A stretch of 64,000 bases of DNA. It comes from Amylibacter sp. IMCC11727 (GTDB lineage: Bacteria > Pseudomonadota > Alphaproteobacteria > Rhodobacterales > Rhodobacteraceae). The notes beneath the pieces were generated by a model. The model worked only from the letters and a program-made list of their open reading frames with translations, was not told the DNA's origin and made no database searches. Position numbers and translations under genes: made by a program. The stretch is taken from positions 2,734,001-2,798,000 of the forward strand of contig NZ_CP122960.1 of NCBI RefSeq assembly GCF_029854195.1, in the 5' to 3' direction. Below are positions 17,291 to 26,768 of this stretch, piece after piece; the stretch's first letter is position 1, and each line of letters starts with the position of its first letter.

Positions 17291-19101
17291 AATGGCTTTT
17301 AAATCGGCTTGATCCATTTGCAGCGGCAGATGGCCCGCCGCCTTTGTCTTTGTGGCCGTTCTTTCGCTGGTGCATCAGCGGTACTATTCATTGGTGTTTG
17401 ATCGCTGGGTTTCTGTCCGCCTTGGTTGGCGTGATCGAAGTATTTACTGCGATCATCTTGGGGTCTGTGATCGACAGTGCGCTGAACAGTGGCGTGGATA
17501 ATCTGTGGAATGACAACACGCTGCTGTTTACGGGGGCGTTGCTGTTCTTTCTTTTGCTGCGGCCCATAACATTTGGCCTGTCATCGGCCACGACATCCGT
17601 TTTGGTGGTGACAAACCTGAACCCGTTGGTTCACAGCCGATTACACCGTTGGGTGCTTGGGCAAAACATCAGCTTTTTTGACGATGATTTCGCGGGTCGT
17701 ATTGCACAAAAAGAAATGCAGGCGGCGCGGGCCATTTCCGATGTGGTGGGCGAAACCCTGAACGTTGTGTTCTTTGCGCTGGCGTCGCTGGTCGGGTCTG
17801 TTTTGCTGTTAACAACCATCAATCTGTGGATGGCCATTGGGTTGGGGATTTGGACAGTATTGTATCTGCTGGCCATTCGCTGGTTCCTGCCTCGTGTCCG
17901 CGCGCGCGGCAAGGCGCGCGCGGGGGCGCGGGCGACCGTGACGGGGCAAGTGGTTGATACCATTACAAACATCAAGACGGTTAAGCTGTTTGCACGGCGT
18001 ACATTTGAAGACGGCGCGGCCATTGATGCGATGGGACATTTTCGCGAACAGGAATTTAACTTTAAGGTTTTGGCAACCCTGTTCCGTTTCACCATGATCT
18101 CATTAGCGGGGATTTTGCCCGTGGTTTTGGTGGGGGCAACGTTGTATTTGTGGACCAAGGGTCTGGCCACACCTGGGGAAATTGTAACCGCAGGGGCCGT
18201 ATCCATTCGCATTGCACAGATGACGGGATGGGTCGGGTTCACCATTATGGTGATCTACGCCAACATTGGCGAGGTTGAGGACGCGATGCGCACGCTGGCC
18301 CCGCCTAATCGTCTGGACGAAGTCCCTGCCCCCATCGCAATTGATGGCAGCGGTGCAATCGAATTTGATGATGTAACGTTCGGGTATGGGCGCGACGATA
18401 ACGGTGTGCAAGGGATCAGCCTGACGGTGAACCCTGGGGAGCGTTTGGGCATTGTTGGCGCGTCTGGTGCCGGGAAATCGACGCTCGTGGCGCTGTTGCT
18501 GCGGCTTTATGATGTGGATCAAGGCGCGGTGCGTGTGGACGGACAAGATGTGCGCGAAACGTCCGAAGAAGATTTGCGCCGACAGATTGGGATGGTGACG
18601 CAGGACACGGCCATGTTCAACCGATCCGCGCGCGACAACATTCTGTATGGGCGCCCTGATGCGACCGAGGCAGAGTTGATCGCCGCAGCGGAACGGGCCG
18701 AAGCGCATGCGTTTATTTTGGAGTTGGAAGACCACGCGGGGCGCAAAGGGTATGAAGCGCACCTTGGGGAACGCGGTGTGAAATTATCGGGCGGGCAGCG
18801 CCAACGGATTGCGCTGGCCCGCGCCATTTTGAAAGACGCGCCGATTTTGGTTTTGGATGAGGCGACCTCTGCGCTTGACAGTGAAGTAGAAGCCGCCATT
18901 CAAACCGCGCTAGATCAGGTGATTGAAGGAAAGACAGTTTTAGCCATTGCGCACCGATTAAGCACGATTGCGAAAATGGATCGGATTGTTGTGCTGGACG
19001 AAGGCCGCATCGTGGAAGAGGGAACGCATGACGCCTTGCTGGCAGAAAACGGATTTTACGCGAAGTTTTGGGCGCGGCAAACGGATGGGTTTGCAGCCTA
19101 A
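17287..19101 (+). CDS. ABC exporter half-transporter, second of a pair
   Basis: 604 residues with the same plan as the preceding gene: a six-segment membrane domain, then Walker A GASGAGKST, Q-loop MVTQDTAMF, signature LSGGQRQR, Walker B LVLDEATSALD and the H-loop HRLSTIA. Both ATPase sites of the presumed heterodimer look intact, unlike the many exporters with one degenerate site. The stop overlaps the convergent bluB stop by 4 bp. Confidence 0.88.
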   Translation: MKWLLNRLDPFAAADGPPPLSLWPFFRWCISGTIHWCLIAGFLSALVGVIEVFTAIILGSVIDSALNSGVDNLWNDNTLLFTGALLFFLLLRPITFGLSSATTSVLVVTNLNPLVHSRLHRWVLGQNISFFDDDFAGRIAQKEMQAARAISDVVGETLNVVFFALASLVGSVLLLTTINLWMAIGLGIWTVLYLLAIRWFLPRVRARGKARAGARATVTGQVVDTITNIKTVKLFARRTFEDGAAIDAMGHFREQEFNFKVLATLFRFTMISLAGILPVVLVGATLYLWTKGLATPGEIVTAGAVSIRIAQMTGWVGFTIMVIYANIGEVEDAMRTLAPPNRLDEVPAPIAIDGSGAIEFDDVTFGYGRDDNGVQGISLTVNPGERLGIVGASGAGKSTLVALLLRLYDVDQGAVRVDGQDVRETSEEDLRRQIGMVTQDTAMFNRSARDNILYGRPDATEAELIAAAERAEAHAFILELEDHAGRKGYEAHLGERGVKLSGGQRQRIALARAILKDAPILVLDEATSALDSEVEAAIQTALDQVIEGKTVLAIAHRLSTIAKMDRIVVLDEGRIVEEGTHDALLAENGFYAKFWARQTDGFAA

Positions 19102-19727
19102 CGGTCGATGATATGCAAAACCTCTGATCGGTCTTCCCAACCTTTGGCCTCCAACTCTGGCTGGAGGCTTTCTTCTTCGGGGTAGCCGACACACAGGTAT
19201 GCCACGAGGGTCCAATCTTGTGGCACATCCAAATCTTCGCAGAGCTTTTCTGGGTCGAGGATAGACACCCAGCCAAGACCGAGCGAATGGGCGCGGGCAA
19301 TCAGCCAGAATGACATGATAGCAGACACCACGGAATACCGGCGTGCTTCGGTCATTGTGGAGGCGCCAAGGCCAGAGCCTTTGGTGGTGCTGTCATCGCA
19401 GAAAATAGCGAATTGTTCGGGGGCCTCTTTCATGCCAGCGAGTTTCAGATCGGCGTATTTCTTGGCCTGATCGCCGCTGTAGCCTGTCAGCGCCTTGTCG
19501 TTTTCCGCCTTGAAATTGGCATAGGCTTTGGCGCGGGCCGCATCTGTTGACAGGCGCACAATGCGCCACGGTTCGGACAGGCCAACGGAAGGCGCGAGAC
19601 GAAAGGCCTCGAAACATTCGGTAAGACTGTCTTGGGGGATTGGGTCGGTTTTGAAGTGGCGCACATCGCGGCGCCACTTCAAGAGGTCAAAAAACTCGGA
19701 CCGGAAATCAGACGAAAATTCGCGCAT
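19098..19727 (-). CDS. bluB: 5,6-dimethylbenzimidazole synthase
   Basis: 209 residues of the flavin destructase BluB, which converts reduced FMN and oxygen to 5,6-dimethylbenzimidazole, the lower ligand of vitamin B12. Seen here: the N-terminal LLKWRRDVRHFKTDPIP, the APSVGLSEPWR active-site segment and a nitroreductase-like fold ending in SVLHII-type sequence. No other cobalamin gene is in the window. It lies 18 bp downstream of rpsP on the same strand and converges with the ABC exporter genes. Confidence 0.88.
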   Translation of the reverse strand: MREFSSDFRSEFFDLLKWRRDVRHFKTDPIPQDSLTECFEAFRLAPSVGLSEPWRIVRLSTDAARAKAYANFKAENDKALTGYSGDQAKKYADLKLAGMKEAPEQFAIFCDDSTTKGSGLGASTMTEARRYSVVSAIMSFWLIARAHSLGLGWVSILDPEKLCEDLDVPQDWTLVAYLCVGYPEEESLQPELEAKGWEDRSEVLHIIDR

Positions 19728-19744
19728 TTTTCCGATCCCGTTTC

Positions 19745-20164
19745 TTATTCTTCAGCTGCTGCTTCTTCTGCAGGTGCGTCTTCTGCTGGAGCTTCCTCGG
19801 CTGGTGCTTTGGCGGCTTCGGCAGCGTCTGCTGCTTTTTGTGCTTTTTCTTCAGCGCGCTCTACAGCTTTTTTGCCTGGCTCGCCTTTTTTCAGGTTGGC
19901 ACGTTCTTTTTTCTCAACAACGCCAGCGGCCTCGAGGAAACGAGATACGCGGTCTGTTGGTTGTGCGCCTTCGCCGAGCCAGTACTGAACGCGTTCCATG
20001 TTCAGCTGAACACGGTTTTCGTCGTCTTTGGCGAGCAGTGGGTTATATGTGCCGAGCTTTTCGATGTAACGGCCATCGCGTGGCATGCGGCTGTCTGCAG
20101 CCACAACGCGGTAAAATGGACGTTTCTTAGAGCCGCCGCGGGCCAGTCTGATCTTCATTGCCAT
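19745..20164 (-). CDS. rpsP: 30S ribosomal protein S16
   Basis: 139 residues starting MAMKIRLARGGSKKRPFYR, the S16 signature, with the YNPLLAKDDENRVQLN core. From about residue 80 a Lys- then Ala/Glu-rich tail extends the protein well beyond the 80-90 residues of the core, a common alphaproteobacterial trait. A clear GGAGAA ribosome site precedes the ATG. It is part of a minus-strand run ffh, acetyltransferases, chorismate mutase, rpsP. Confidence 0.95.
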   Translation of the reverse strand: MAMKIRLARGGSKKRPFYRVVAADSRMPRDGRYIEKLGTYNPLLAKDDENRVQLNMERVQYWLGEGAQPTDRVSRFLEAAGVVEKKERANLKKGEPGKKAVERAEEKAQKAADAAEAAKAPAEEAPAEDAPAEEAAAEE

Positions 20165-20200
20165 GGTGTTTTCTCCTTGAATGGCGTGTGAGGGAAACCC

Positions 20201-20497
20201 TCAGGATTGGTGTTGTTTGTGGTGTTGGATTACTTCGCTGATGATGAAGTTCAGGAACTTCTTTGCGAATTCGGGATCAAGATCCGCACGTTTGGCCAAG
20301 TCTTCGAGACGTTCGATTTGGCCTGCTTCACGTGCAGGATCAGATGGCGGGAGGTCGTGGGTGGCTTTCAGTTTTCCCACGGCCTGTGTGTGTTTGAACC
20401 GTTCGCCCAATGTATAGACGAGGATGGCATCAAGGCGGTCGATGCTGTCACGGTGATCCTTCAGGATCTCGGCGGCTTTGGTTACGGTGTCAGTCAT
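20201..20497 (-). CDS. Chorismate mutase (AroQ type)
   Basis: 98 residues from the ATG at 20497, forming the all-helical AroQ fold: LKDHRDSIDRLDAILVYTLGERF near the N-terminus, with conserved Arg, Asp and Lys (VGKLKATH) residues of the active site. It converts chorismate to prephenate for Phe and Tyr synthesis in the cytoplasm. The start ATG shares bases with the stop of the upstream acetyltransferase gene (TAATG), so translation is probably coupled. This monofunctional short form next to rpsP/ffh is typical of Rhodobacterales. Confidence 0.88.
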   Translation of the reverse strand: MTDTVTKAAEILKDHRDSIDRLDAILVYTLGERFKHTQAVGKLKATHDLPPSDPAREAGQIERLEDLAKRADLDPEFAKKFLNFIISEVIQHHKQHQS

Positions 20498-21012
20498 TAC
20501 AATGCCTCCGGTGACGGGTGACGCCAAATATGCATGGTTCCGTATTCAACGTGTTCGAAGGTGGTTTCATAGGCTGCGCCCAAGCGTTCTGCGACACGCT
20601 GGCTCGGTGTGTTTGCGGGATCAATTAGGCTGATCGCCGTTTCCCAACCAAGTGTGTTGTAAGCAAAGTCGCGCGCCGCAAAGGCGGCTTCGGTGGCGTA
20701 TCCATGGCCCAGCGCGTCTGGCATCAAAGACCATCCGATTTCACGCTCTGGCCAGCCAAAAGGCTTTAACAAACCGCAGCGTCCAACGTATTGACCGGTT
20801 TCACGCACATCGAGGTGCCAAAAACCATAACCGCGCACGGCCCAGTGGCCCACGCGACCGACGATTTTGTCCCAAGCACCCATTTTGCTGGTCTGGCCAC
20901 CGACAAATTTCGAATGATCGGACGAATAAAAATCCATCTCGCGGTCAAGATCATCTTCGCGCGGTGCGCGTAAAATGAGGCGTTCGGTTTCAAGCACTGG
21001 AATATTGATCAT
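20497..21012 (-). CDS. GNAT family N-acetyltransferase
   Basis: 171 residues from the ATG at 21012 (MINIPVLETERLILR...). It resembles the RimJ/RimL type: the LETERLILRAPREDD start, a GLLKPFGWPEREIGWSLMPDALGHGYATEA acetyl-CoA-binding region near residue 90-120, and LIDPANTPSQRVAERLGA late. The substrate is not known; related enzymes acetylate ribosomal or other protein N-termini. It is paralogous to the adjacent upstream gene, with which its start overlaps by 4 bp, so a local duplication is likely. Confidence 0.83.
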   Translation of the reverse strand: MINIPVLETERLILRAPREDDLDREMDFYSSDHSKFVGGQTSKMGAWDKIVGRVGHWAVRGYGFWHLDVRETGQYVGRCGLLKPFGWPEREIGWSLMPDALGHGYATEAAFAARDFAYNTLGWETAISLIDPANTPSQRVAERLGAAYETTFEHVEYGTMHIWRHPSPEAL

Positions 21013-21533
21013 GCCAACTCCTCCGGTGCGGGGTGACGAAAGATTTGATCTTCGCCCATGTGCGGGTTGACGTAACTGCTTTCGTACACCGCGCCGAGCC
21101 GCGCAGCGAGCGCCATAGAGCGGGTGTTGTCTGGCACGATATGCGAGGACAATGTGGTAAAGCCCAGATCGGAATAGGCCCATTTGCGCGTGCGAACGGA
21201 GGCTTCATAGGCGATGCCTTTGCCTTCAAACTCTGCAAACAGTGCATAGCCAAGTTCGGGTTCTGGCCAGCCTTCTGGGTTCCAGATGCCAGACAAGCCC
21301 GCAGGTTTGCCCGATGCTTTTTCCACGATGGAGAAATAGCCGTACCCGTGAATATGCCAGTGGCCGATGTTCAGTGCAAACCAGCGCCACGCGTCATCGC
21401 GTTTCATCTTTTCGCCAAAGCCGATGCACTGATCGGACGCGTAAAAATCAGCCAACGGATCGAAATCCGAAACCTGTGGTCCGCGCAGGATCAAGCGGTC
21501 TGTTTCCAGTGTGGGGGCGTTGGTCAGGGTCAT
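21009..21533 (-). CDS. GNAT family N-acetyltransferase
   Basis: 174 residues, same RimJ/RimL-like type as the next gene: TLETDRLILRGPQVSDF at the start, GIWNPEGWPEPELGYALF and GKGIAYEAS in the acetyl-CoA site, and DNTRSMALAARLGA near the end. Its start overlaps the ffh stop by 4 bp (ATGA) and its stop overlaps the next acetyltransferase, so it belongs to the ffh operon. Confidence 0.83.
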   Translation of the reverse strand: MTLTNAPTLETDRLILRGPQVSDFDPLADFYASDQCIGFGEKMKRDDAWRWFALNIGHWHIHGYGYFSIVEKASGKPAGLSGIWNPEGWPEPELGYALFAEFEGKGIAYEASVRTRKWAYSDLGFTTLSSHIVPDNTRSMALAARLGAVYESSYVNPHMGEDQIFRHPAPEELA

Positions 21534-23041
21534 TTTTTCTTACCGAACCCTGACAAACCTGGGGGCAAGCCCATGCCGCCGCCCAATCCGGGCAAGCCGC
21601 CACCGGGCATTTTCGCGCCCATTTGTTTGGCCGCTGCTTCCAATTGTTTTGGGTCCATATCGGTGGGCATTCCACCTGGAAGACCGCCTTTGCCCATCAT
21701 GCCTTTCATGGCTTGTTTGAGCATGCCGCCTTTGCCCATTTTGCCCATCTTCTTCATCATGTCCGCCATCTGACGGTGCATTTTGAGAAGTTGGTTCAAT
21801 TCGCGCACTTCCATGCCCGCCCCTGCGGCGATCCGTTTTTTGCGGCTGGCTTGCAGGATTTGCGGGGCGGCGCGTTCTTTTTTGGTCATGGAATTGATGA
21901 GAGCGATCTGGCGGTTAAAGACGCTGTCGTCCATGCCCGATTCCTCGACCTGTTTGGCCATTTTCTTCATGCCCGGCATCATCCCCATGATGCCTTCCAT
22001 GCCGCCCATTTTTTTCATCTGTTCCAGCTGGCCCTTGAGGTCGTTCATGTTGAACTGACCTTTGGCCATGCGCTTCATCATCTTTTCGGCTTGTTCGGCC
22101 TCGATGGTTTCTTGCGCCTTTTCCACAAGGCTGACGATATCGCCCATGCCAAGGATGCGGCCTGCAACCCGTTCTGGGTGGAATTCTTCGAGGGCGTCCA
22201 TTTTTTCGCCCAGACCGACGAATTTGATCGGCTTGCCTGTAACGGCTTTCATGGACAGGGCCGCGCCGCCGCGTCCATCGCCATCCATACGGGTTAGGAC
22301 CACACCGCTGACGCCGATTTTATCGTCAAATTCTGTGGCAACATTCACCGCGTCTTGGCCTGTGAGGCCATCGACCACCAAAAGCGTTTCGCGGGGCTGA
22401 GCCACATCGCGCACCTCTGCGGCTTGTTGGATCAGCTCTTGGTCGATGTGCAGACGGCCCGCGGTGTCGAGCATGTAAACATCATAACCGCCAAGTGTGG
22501 CTTGTTGTTTGGCGCGTTTGGCGATTTGGACGGGTGTTTCGCCTTTGATGATTGGCAGAGTGTCTACGCCGATTTGCGTGCCCAAAATCGCCAACTGTTC
22601 CATCGCCGCAGGGCGGTTGGTATCGAGCGAGGCCATAAGAACGCGTTTCTTTTCGCGTTCAAACAGGCGTTTGGCGAGTTTTGCGGTTGTTGTGGTTTTA
22701 CCAGAGCCTTGCAGACCGACCATCAATATCGGGGCTGGCGGGTTGTCGATTTTCAGATCGCCCGCTTTGGCATCATCCCCTGACAGGAAATGCACCATTT
22801 CGTCGTGAACGATTTTCACAACTTGTTGGCCCGGTGTCACGGATTTGGTGACGTTCTGACCTGTGGCTTTTTCCTGAATGGCCTTGATGAAATCGCGGGC
22901 CACGGGCAGGGAAACGTCTGCTTCCAAAAGGGCAACGCGCACTTCGCGCAGGGCGGTGGATACGTCAGCTTCGGACAGCGCACCTTGTTTGGTGAGTTTG
23001 TCAAAGACGCCAGAGAGGCGGTCGGAGAGACTTTCAAACAT
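21530..23041 (-). CDS. ffh: Signal recognition particle GTPase Ffh (SRP54)
   Basis: 503 residues: a helical N domain (1-90), then the G domain with GLQGSGKTTT, DTAGRLHID and TRMDGDGRGGAA. A Met-rich M domain from about residue 325 has an extended Gly/Met tail (GGMG/GMP repeats). Ffh binds 4.5S RNA and hydrophobic signal sequences and docks with FtsY to deliver inner-membrane proteins. It is the first gene of a minus-strand run coupled by ATGA overlaps. About 200 bp upstream (23042-23239) separate it from the preceding gene; I see no clear RNA gene there. Confidence 0.95.
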   Translation of the reverse strand: MFESLSDRLSGVFDKLTKQGALSEADVSTALREVRVALLEADVSLPVARDFIKAIQEKATGQNVTKSVTPGQQVVKIVHDEMVHFLSGDDAKAGDLKIDNPPAPILMVGLQGSGKTTTTAKLAKRLFEREKKRVLMASLDTNRPAAMEQLAILGTQIGVDTLPIIKGETPVQIAKRAKQQATLGGYDVYMLDTAGRLHIDQELIQQAAEVRDVAQPRETLLVVDGLTGQDAVNVATEFDDKIGVSGVVLTRMDGDGRGGAALSMKAVTGKPIKFVGLGEKMDALEEFHPERVAGRILGMGDIVSLVEKAQETIEAEQAEKMMKRMAKGQFNMNDLKGQLEQMKKMGGMEGIMGMMPGMKKMAKQVEESGMDDSVFNRQIALINSMTKKERAAPQILQASRKKRIAAGAGMEVRELNQLLKMHRQMADMMKKMGKMGKGGMLKQAMKGMMGKGGLPGGMPTDMDPKQLEAAAKQMGAKMPGGGLPGLGGGMGLPPGLSGFGKKK

Positions 23042-23239
23042 ACCGTGGCGTCCTTTCGTTGTTGCCGGTTACAGAAGAATGTAGGAATTCCGAGCCCAAA
23101 AACCAATTGCCCAAACGACAATTACACCCATGGGCGAAACTCGCTGATGGGTGGCGATCCTGAGACCGGAAGTCTGATGCTTCCAATGGATAGGGAGCGT
23201 TTAGGGGTTCAGGGGATGCGAGTCAAGCGGGGTTGGGTT

Positions 23240-23821
23240 TTATCGTGGCTTTACTCGGCCACGGAAAGTATAAAATGCTTTCGCGTTGTCAACTTGTACT
23301 TGCCAGATCTTGAAGCTCGGTGGAGCAATACATCCGCTAGCAGAGCTCATTGAAATCTTAATTTGCGTACTATCACCGATGCTGTAAGCAAAGATGCCTG
23401 TGCCGGTCGCAATTGGAAACATGTGTAAAGCTGTGTACCCAGGTTCTGGTGGTGACGGCTGTCCACTTGGATAGAACAATCTATAACGACGTGCTTCATT
23501 TGGTAATTGAAAAGAAATGGTGCCTTTACCCGTATCACCATCGTCGAATAGTAACCGCCAAGTTGTTCCTTCCCTCACAAGTTTGATATCAAAATTCTGA
23601 CTAGGATGATCGAAACCAAAATGGCAGTTTTCGGGGCAAGCTGGCCAAATTGAAATTCTTGCCTTCCCCTCTGGTTCAAAATTGTTGAATTGATCCTCTA
23701 ACGCGCCAGAAATTTCTACGGTATCTCGGGCTTGCTCTTTGGGTTTTGAACATGCTTCTGCATAAGAGTTTAAAAACAATGCAGTAATTATGCCTACAGA
23801 AGTGCATTTTGTTAAATTCAT
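23240..23821 (-). CDS. Exported protein of unknown function
   Basis: 193 residues with an N-terminal hydrophobic stretch (about 8-22) ending near NSYAEACSK; the Cys could be a lipobox (YAEAC is imperfect) or a disulfide partner of the Cys pair at PACPENC. No known domain is recognised. The body is beta-rich looking with many Gly, Pro and Ser. The start overlaps the stop of the FAD-linked oxidase by 4 bp (ATGA), so it is transcribed with it. The base composition is more A+T-rich than its neighbours, which hints at recent acquisition. Confidence 0.5.
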   Translation of the reverse strand: MNLTKCTSVGIITALFLNSYAEACSKPKEQARDTVEISGALEDQFNNFEPEGKARISIWPACPENCHFGFDHPSQNFDIKLVREGTTWRLLFDDGDTGKGTISFQLPNEARRYRLFYPSGQPSPPEPGYTALHMFPIATGTGIFAYSIGDSTQIKISMSSASGCIAPPSFKIWQVQVDNAKAFYTFRGRVKPR

Positions 23822-25191
23822 AACACTTTTCCTGGATTGCAGATGGTGTAGGGGTCAATCATTTGTTTGATCATTGTCATCAGGTGCAGCTTGCCCGTAT
23901 CGCCGTATTTTTGCAGGGCTTCGCGTTTTTCTGTGCCGATGCCGTGTTCGGCAGAAAATGAGCCGCCGATGTCTTTTAGGCCGTCCATCACGGCGGGCTT
24001 TATCTGGGCTTTGAGGTCATCTGGGATGGGGTCTGTGTGGGCGATGGAATAGTGCAGATTTCCATCCCCTAGGTGGCCCAGAACGTGGATCATCAGCCCT
24101 GCATTGAGCGCAGCAATGCGGGTTTCGACCAGTTTCACAAAGCTGTCGAGATGCGCGAGGGGCACGGAAATGTCGAACCATTCGCTGTGGGGATAGACGG
24201 TGCCCATGGACATGGTGTCTTCGCGGATCATCCAGATATCATTTGCCTGTTGCATGGATTGTGCGGCAATGGCGTCTAGCACATTTTGGGTTTCGAAATG
24301 CGGTTCTAGGGCCGCGAAAACCACCTCCTCTGCTGTGCCTGTGGGCACATGCAGTTCGTAAATCACGTAGAGGGGTGCATTTGGCAGAGTCATGAGCGGG
24401 TTGGTTGTTTGCAGCTCTGCGTTTTTGGTGGCGAAGGCGTTCCACATAGCCTCGGCGCGCAGCACGTCGATGCCTTGTGTGCGGTGTAGGGTTTGCAAAA
24501 CAGCCAAGGCCGCCGCTGCGTCTGGCAAGGCCAGAAGAAACGTATGGGGTGCAGGTGGTTCGGGAAGCAATTGCAGAATAACACTGGTCACAAGGCCAAG
24601 CGTGCCTTCGGCCCCGATGAGCAATTGTTTGACATCGTAGCCTTCGTTGCATTTTCGCACATGGGCCAGATCAGATAGGATTGTGCCGTTTGGCAACACG
24701 GCTTCTAGCCCCAGAACGCGGTTGCGCATGGTGCCGTTTCGATGTGCTTCCATGCCGCCCGCGTTGGTGGACACCATGCCCCCGATTGTGGCTGTGTCGC
24801 GGGCTGCCAGATCAATGCCTGTGGTCAACCCGTGTGCCCGTGCGGCGGATTCTGCTTCGGCGAGCGTTGTATTGGCGCTGATGTGGGCGGTTTGGGATAA
24901 GGGATCGATGTCCAATACCCGTGGCATATTGGACCCGAGGATCATCACTTCATCACCAGATGCTGCAACCGCCCCTGCAAGACTGGTGCGCCCGCCATGC
25001 GGGATCACGGGCGTGCGTGTGTCATTGCAAAGGGAAAACACAGCAACGATTTCATCGATAGTGCGCGGTGCAACGGCCAGCGCCCCTTGGGTATTGGCGG
25101 GATCAATGACGGGATCTAGCGCGCCGATCTGATCTGGTGTCAGCACCGTTGTCACATCATTCAGGCGGTCGCGAAGGGAAGTCTTGGTCAT
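23818..25191 (-). CDS. FAD-linked oxidase, D-lactate/glycolate dehydrogenase type
   Basis: 457 residues from the ATG at 25191. The FAD-binding 4 (PCMH/VAO) domain is seen in VIPHGGRTSLAGAV and DLAARDTATIGGMVSTNAGG (residues about 65-150). The C-terminal FAD-oxidase domain has HVLGHLGDGNLHYSI and ends with SAEHGIGTEKREAL. The family comprises GlcD, cytochrome-type D-lactate dehydrogenase and D-2-hydroxyglutarate dehydrogenase. No glcE/glcF follows, so a single-subunit D-lactate or 2-hydroxyacid dehydrogenase is more likely than glycolate oxidase. It is divergent from the DMT permease gene at 25243. Confidence 0.85.
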   Translation of the reverse strand: MTKTSLRDRLNDVTTVLTPDQIGALDPVIDPANTQGALAVAPRTIDEIVAVFSLCNDTRTPVIPHGGRTSLAGAVAASGDEVMILGSNMPRVLDIDPLSQTAHISANTTLAEAESAARAHGLTTGIDLAARDTATIGGMVSTNAGGMEAHRNGTMRNRVLGLEAVLPNGTILSDLAHVRKCNEGYDVKQLLIGAEGTLGLVTSVILQLLPEPPAPHTFLLALPDAAAALAVLQTLHRTQGIDVLRAEAMWNAFATKNAELQTTNPLMTLPNAPLYVIYELHVPTGTAEEVVFAALEPHFETQNVLDAIAAQSMQQANDIWMIREDTMSMGTVYPHSEWFDISVPLAHLDSFVKLVETRIAALNAGLMIHVLGHLGDGNLHYSIAHTDPIPDDLKAQIKPAVMDGLKDIGGSFSAEHGIGTEKREALQKYGDTGKLHLMTMIKQMIDPYTICNPGKVL

Positions 25192-25242
25192 GTAAAAACC
25201 ATAGCCCGATTGCACCTCGCCCGCAAAGCGATATGAAAGGGT

Positions 25243-26127
25243 ATGACTCTTTCACCATATATGCGTGGCCATCTGGCGATGCTGGCGTTTTCACTGCTGG
25301 TTGCAGGGTCGTTCCCACTTGGTGTTCGCATCGCGAATTTCATTGATCCTGTGGCGCTGACTGCGGCGCGGTTTTGGATTGCGTCTGCAATCCTTGGTGC
25401 GATTGTTCTGGCTGGCCCCAAACTCACCCGCAGCGATATCAAAGCACCTTGGCGGTACTTTGCGCTGGGGGGTGTGTTTTCCATCTATTTCGTTTTGATG
25501 TTTCAAGCGTTGAAGACCGCGCCGTCCATTTCCACGGCTGCCATTTTTACGCTTACACCGATTATGTCCGCTGGGTTTGGGTGGCTTTTGTTGCGGCAGG
25601 TTACAACCCGTTGGATGGCGTTGGCATTGACGGTCGGTGGGCTGGGTGCGGTGTGGGTGGTGTTTCGCGGCGATATCGGCGCCATTCTTCGATTTGATGT
25701 GGGGCGCGGGGAAATCATCTTTTTTGTCGGGTGTTTTGCCCATGCGCTTTATACGCCCATGGTGCGATTGCTGAACCGTGGGGAGCATCCTGCGGTGTTC
25801 ACCCTTGGCACGCTGATTGCTGGAGGTTTTATCCTGACCGCGCTGTCGTATCGCGCGTTGTTGGCGGTGGATTGGGCCGCCCTGCCCGTTATCTTTTGGA
25901 TTGGGCTGACCTATCTGTCCCTTTGCGCCACGGCGGCATCGTTTTTCTGTGTGCAATACGCCACGCTGCACCTGCCGTCGGCTAAAGTCATGGCCTATAC
26001 ATATCTGATCCCAAGTTGGGTGATTATCTGGGAGATGGCGTTCGGATCGAACTTGCCGCCTTTGGTTATTCTTCTTGGTGTGGCGGCCACCATTGTGGCG
26101 TTGTGGATGTTGTTGGCGGATCGCTGA
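25243..26127 (+). CDS. EamA/DMT-family transporter
   Basis: 294 residues, ten predicted membrane segments in two EamA repeats, with LVAGSFPLGVRIANFIDPVALTAARFWI in the first helices. AAGGG lies just before the ATG at 25243. It is not close in sequence to the DMT gene at 8401. The substrate is unknown. It is followed after 5 bp by the 3' end of the convergent ArsR gene. Confidence 0.83.
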   Translation: MTLSPYMRGHLAMLAFSLLVAGSFPLGVRIANFIDPVALTAARFWIASAILGAIVLAGPKLTRSDIKAPWRYFALGGVFSIYFVLMFQALKTAPSISTAAIFTLTPIMSAGFGWLLLRQVTTRWMALALTVGGLGAVWVVFRGDIGAILRFDVGRGEIIFFVGCFAHALYTPMVRLLNRGEHPAVFTLGTLIAGGFILTALSYRALLAVDWAALPVIFWIGLTYLSLCATAASFFCVQYATLHLPSAKVMAYTYLIPSWVIIWEMAFGSNLPPLVILLGVAATIVALWMLLADR

Positions 26128-26132
26128 GCAGG

Positions 26133-26465
26133 CTATTCCGTGGCAATGGTTTCGGCGGCCAAGAATTTTTCAAAGTCATCAAGGTTTACCACTTCGAACT
26201 GGCCAAAGCTTTCCATCCAGATCGAGGCATCTTTCAACGCTTCGGGGGCGAGTTTGCACCATTTCACCCGTCCACGGCGTTCTTGTTCGATCAGCCCAGC
26301 GCGGGTCAAGATTTGCAGGTGTTTGGAAATCGCCGCCAGTGACATTTCAAAAGGCTCCGCCACATCTGTCACCGCCATGTCGTCTTCTAACAGAAGGGTC
26401 AGAATGGCGCGGCGTGTGGGATCGGCCAACGCAGAAAAGACCATATCGAGGGAGGGTTTTACCAT
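26133..26465 (-). CDS. ArsR-family winged-helix regulator
   Basis: 110 residues with the ArsR helix-turn-helix: FSALADPTRRAILTLLL, then AVTDVAEPFEMSLAAISKHLQILTRAGLIEQERRGR (about 30-66). There are no Cys-rich metal-binding motifs (ELCVCDL type), so it is probably not a metal sensor; this subgroup often regulates by other ligands or pairs with SRPBCC proteins. No such partner is adjacent. Its target is unknown. Confidence 0.83.
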   Translation of the reverse strand: MVKPSLDMVFSALADPTRRAILTLLLEDDMAVTDVAEPFEMSLAAISKHLQILTRAGLIEQERRGRVKWCKLAPEALKDASIWMESFGQFEVVNLDDFEKFLAAETIATE

Positions 26466-26601
26466 GACGCCAGCCGTAGCGGTTGCGGGCAGGTTTGGTC
26501 AAGGGCGCTTGCGTCCATGCAATCCTAGTAAGATTCCCAAATTTCACGTGATTTCCGCGCTTGACGGGTGCGGTTCAGTTGCCTAAACAGCGCCACGGTC
26601 C

Positions 26602-26678
26602 GGCGTGGTAGCTCAGTTGGTTAGAGCGCACGACTCATAATCGTGAGGTCGAGAGTTCAAATCTCTCCCACGCCACCA
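26602..26678 (+). tRNA. tRNA-Met (CAU), elongator type
   Basis: A cloverleaf can be folded fully: acceptor GGCGTGG/CCACGCC, D-arm GCTC...GAGC, anticodon stem CACGA/TCGTG with loop CTCATAA (anticodon CAT), T-arm GAGAG TTCAAAT CTCTC, discriminator A, encoded CCA. It lacks the first-pair mismatch of initiator tRNA. tRNA-Ile2 also carries CAT, so identity as elongator Met is very likely but not proven. Confidence 0.93.
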
Positions 26679-26768
26679 TTATTCCTCTGAAAGCAGTCTT
26701 CCCCACACTTTGGGGATGCGAATCCCGAAAAGCCGTGCAATTTTGCACTGCAAACTGGGAGACACCGC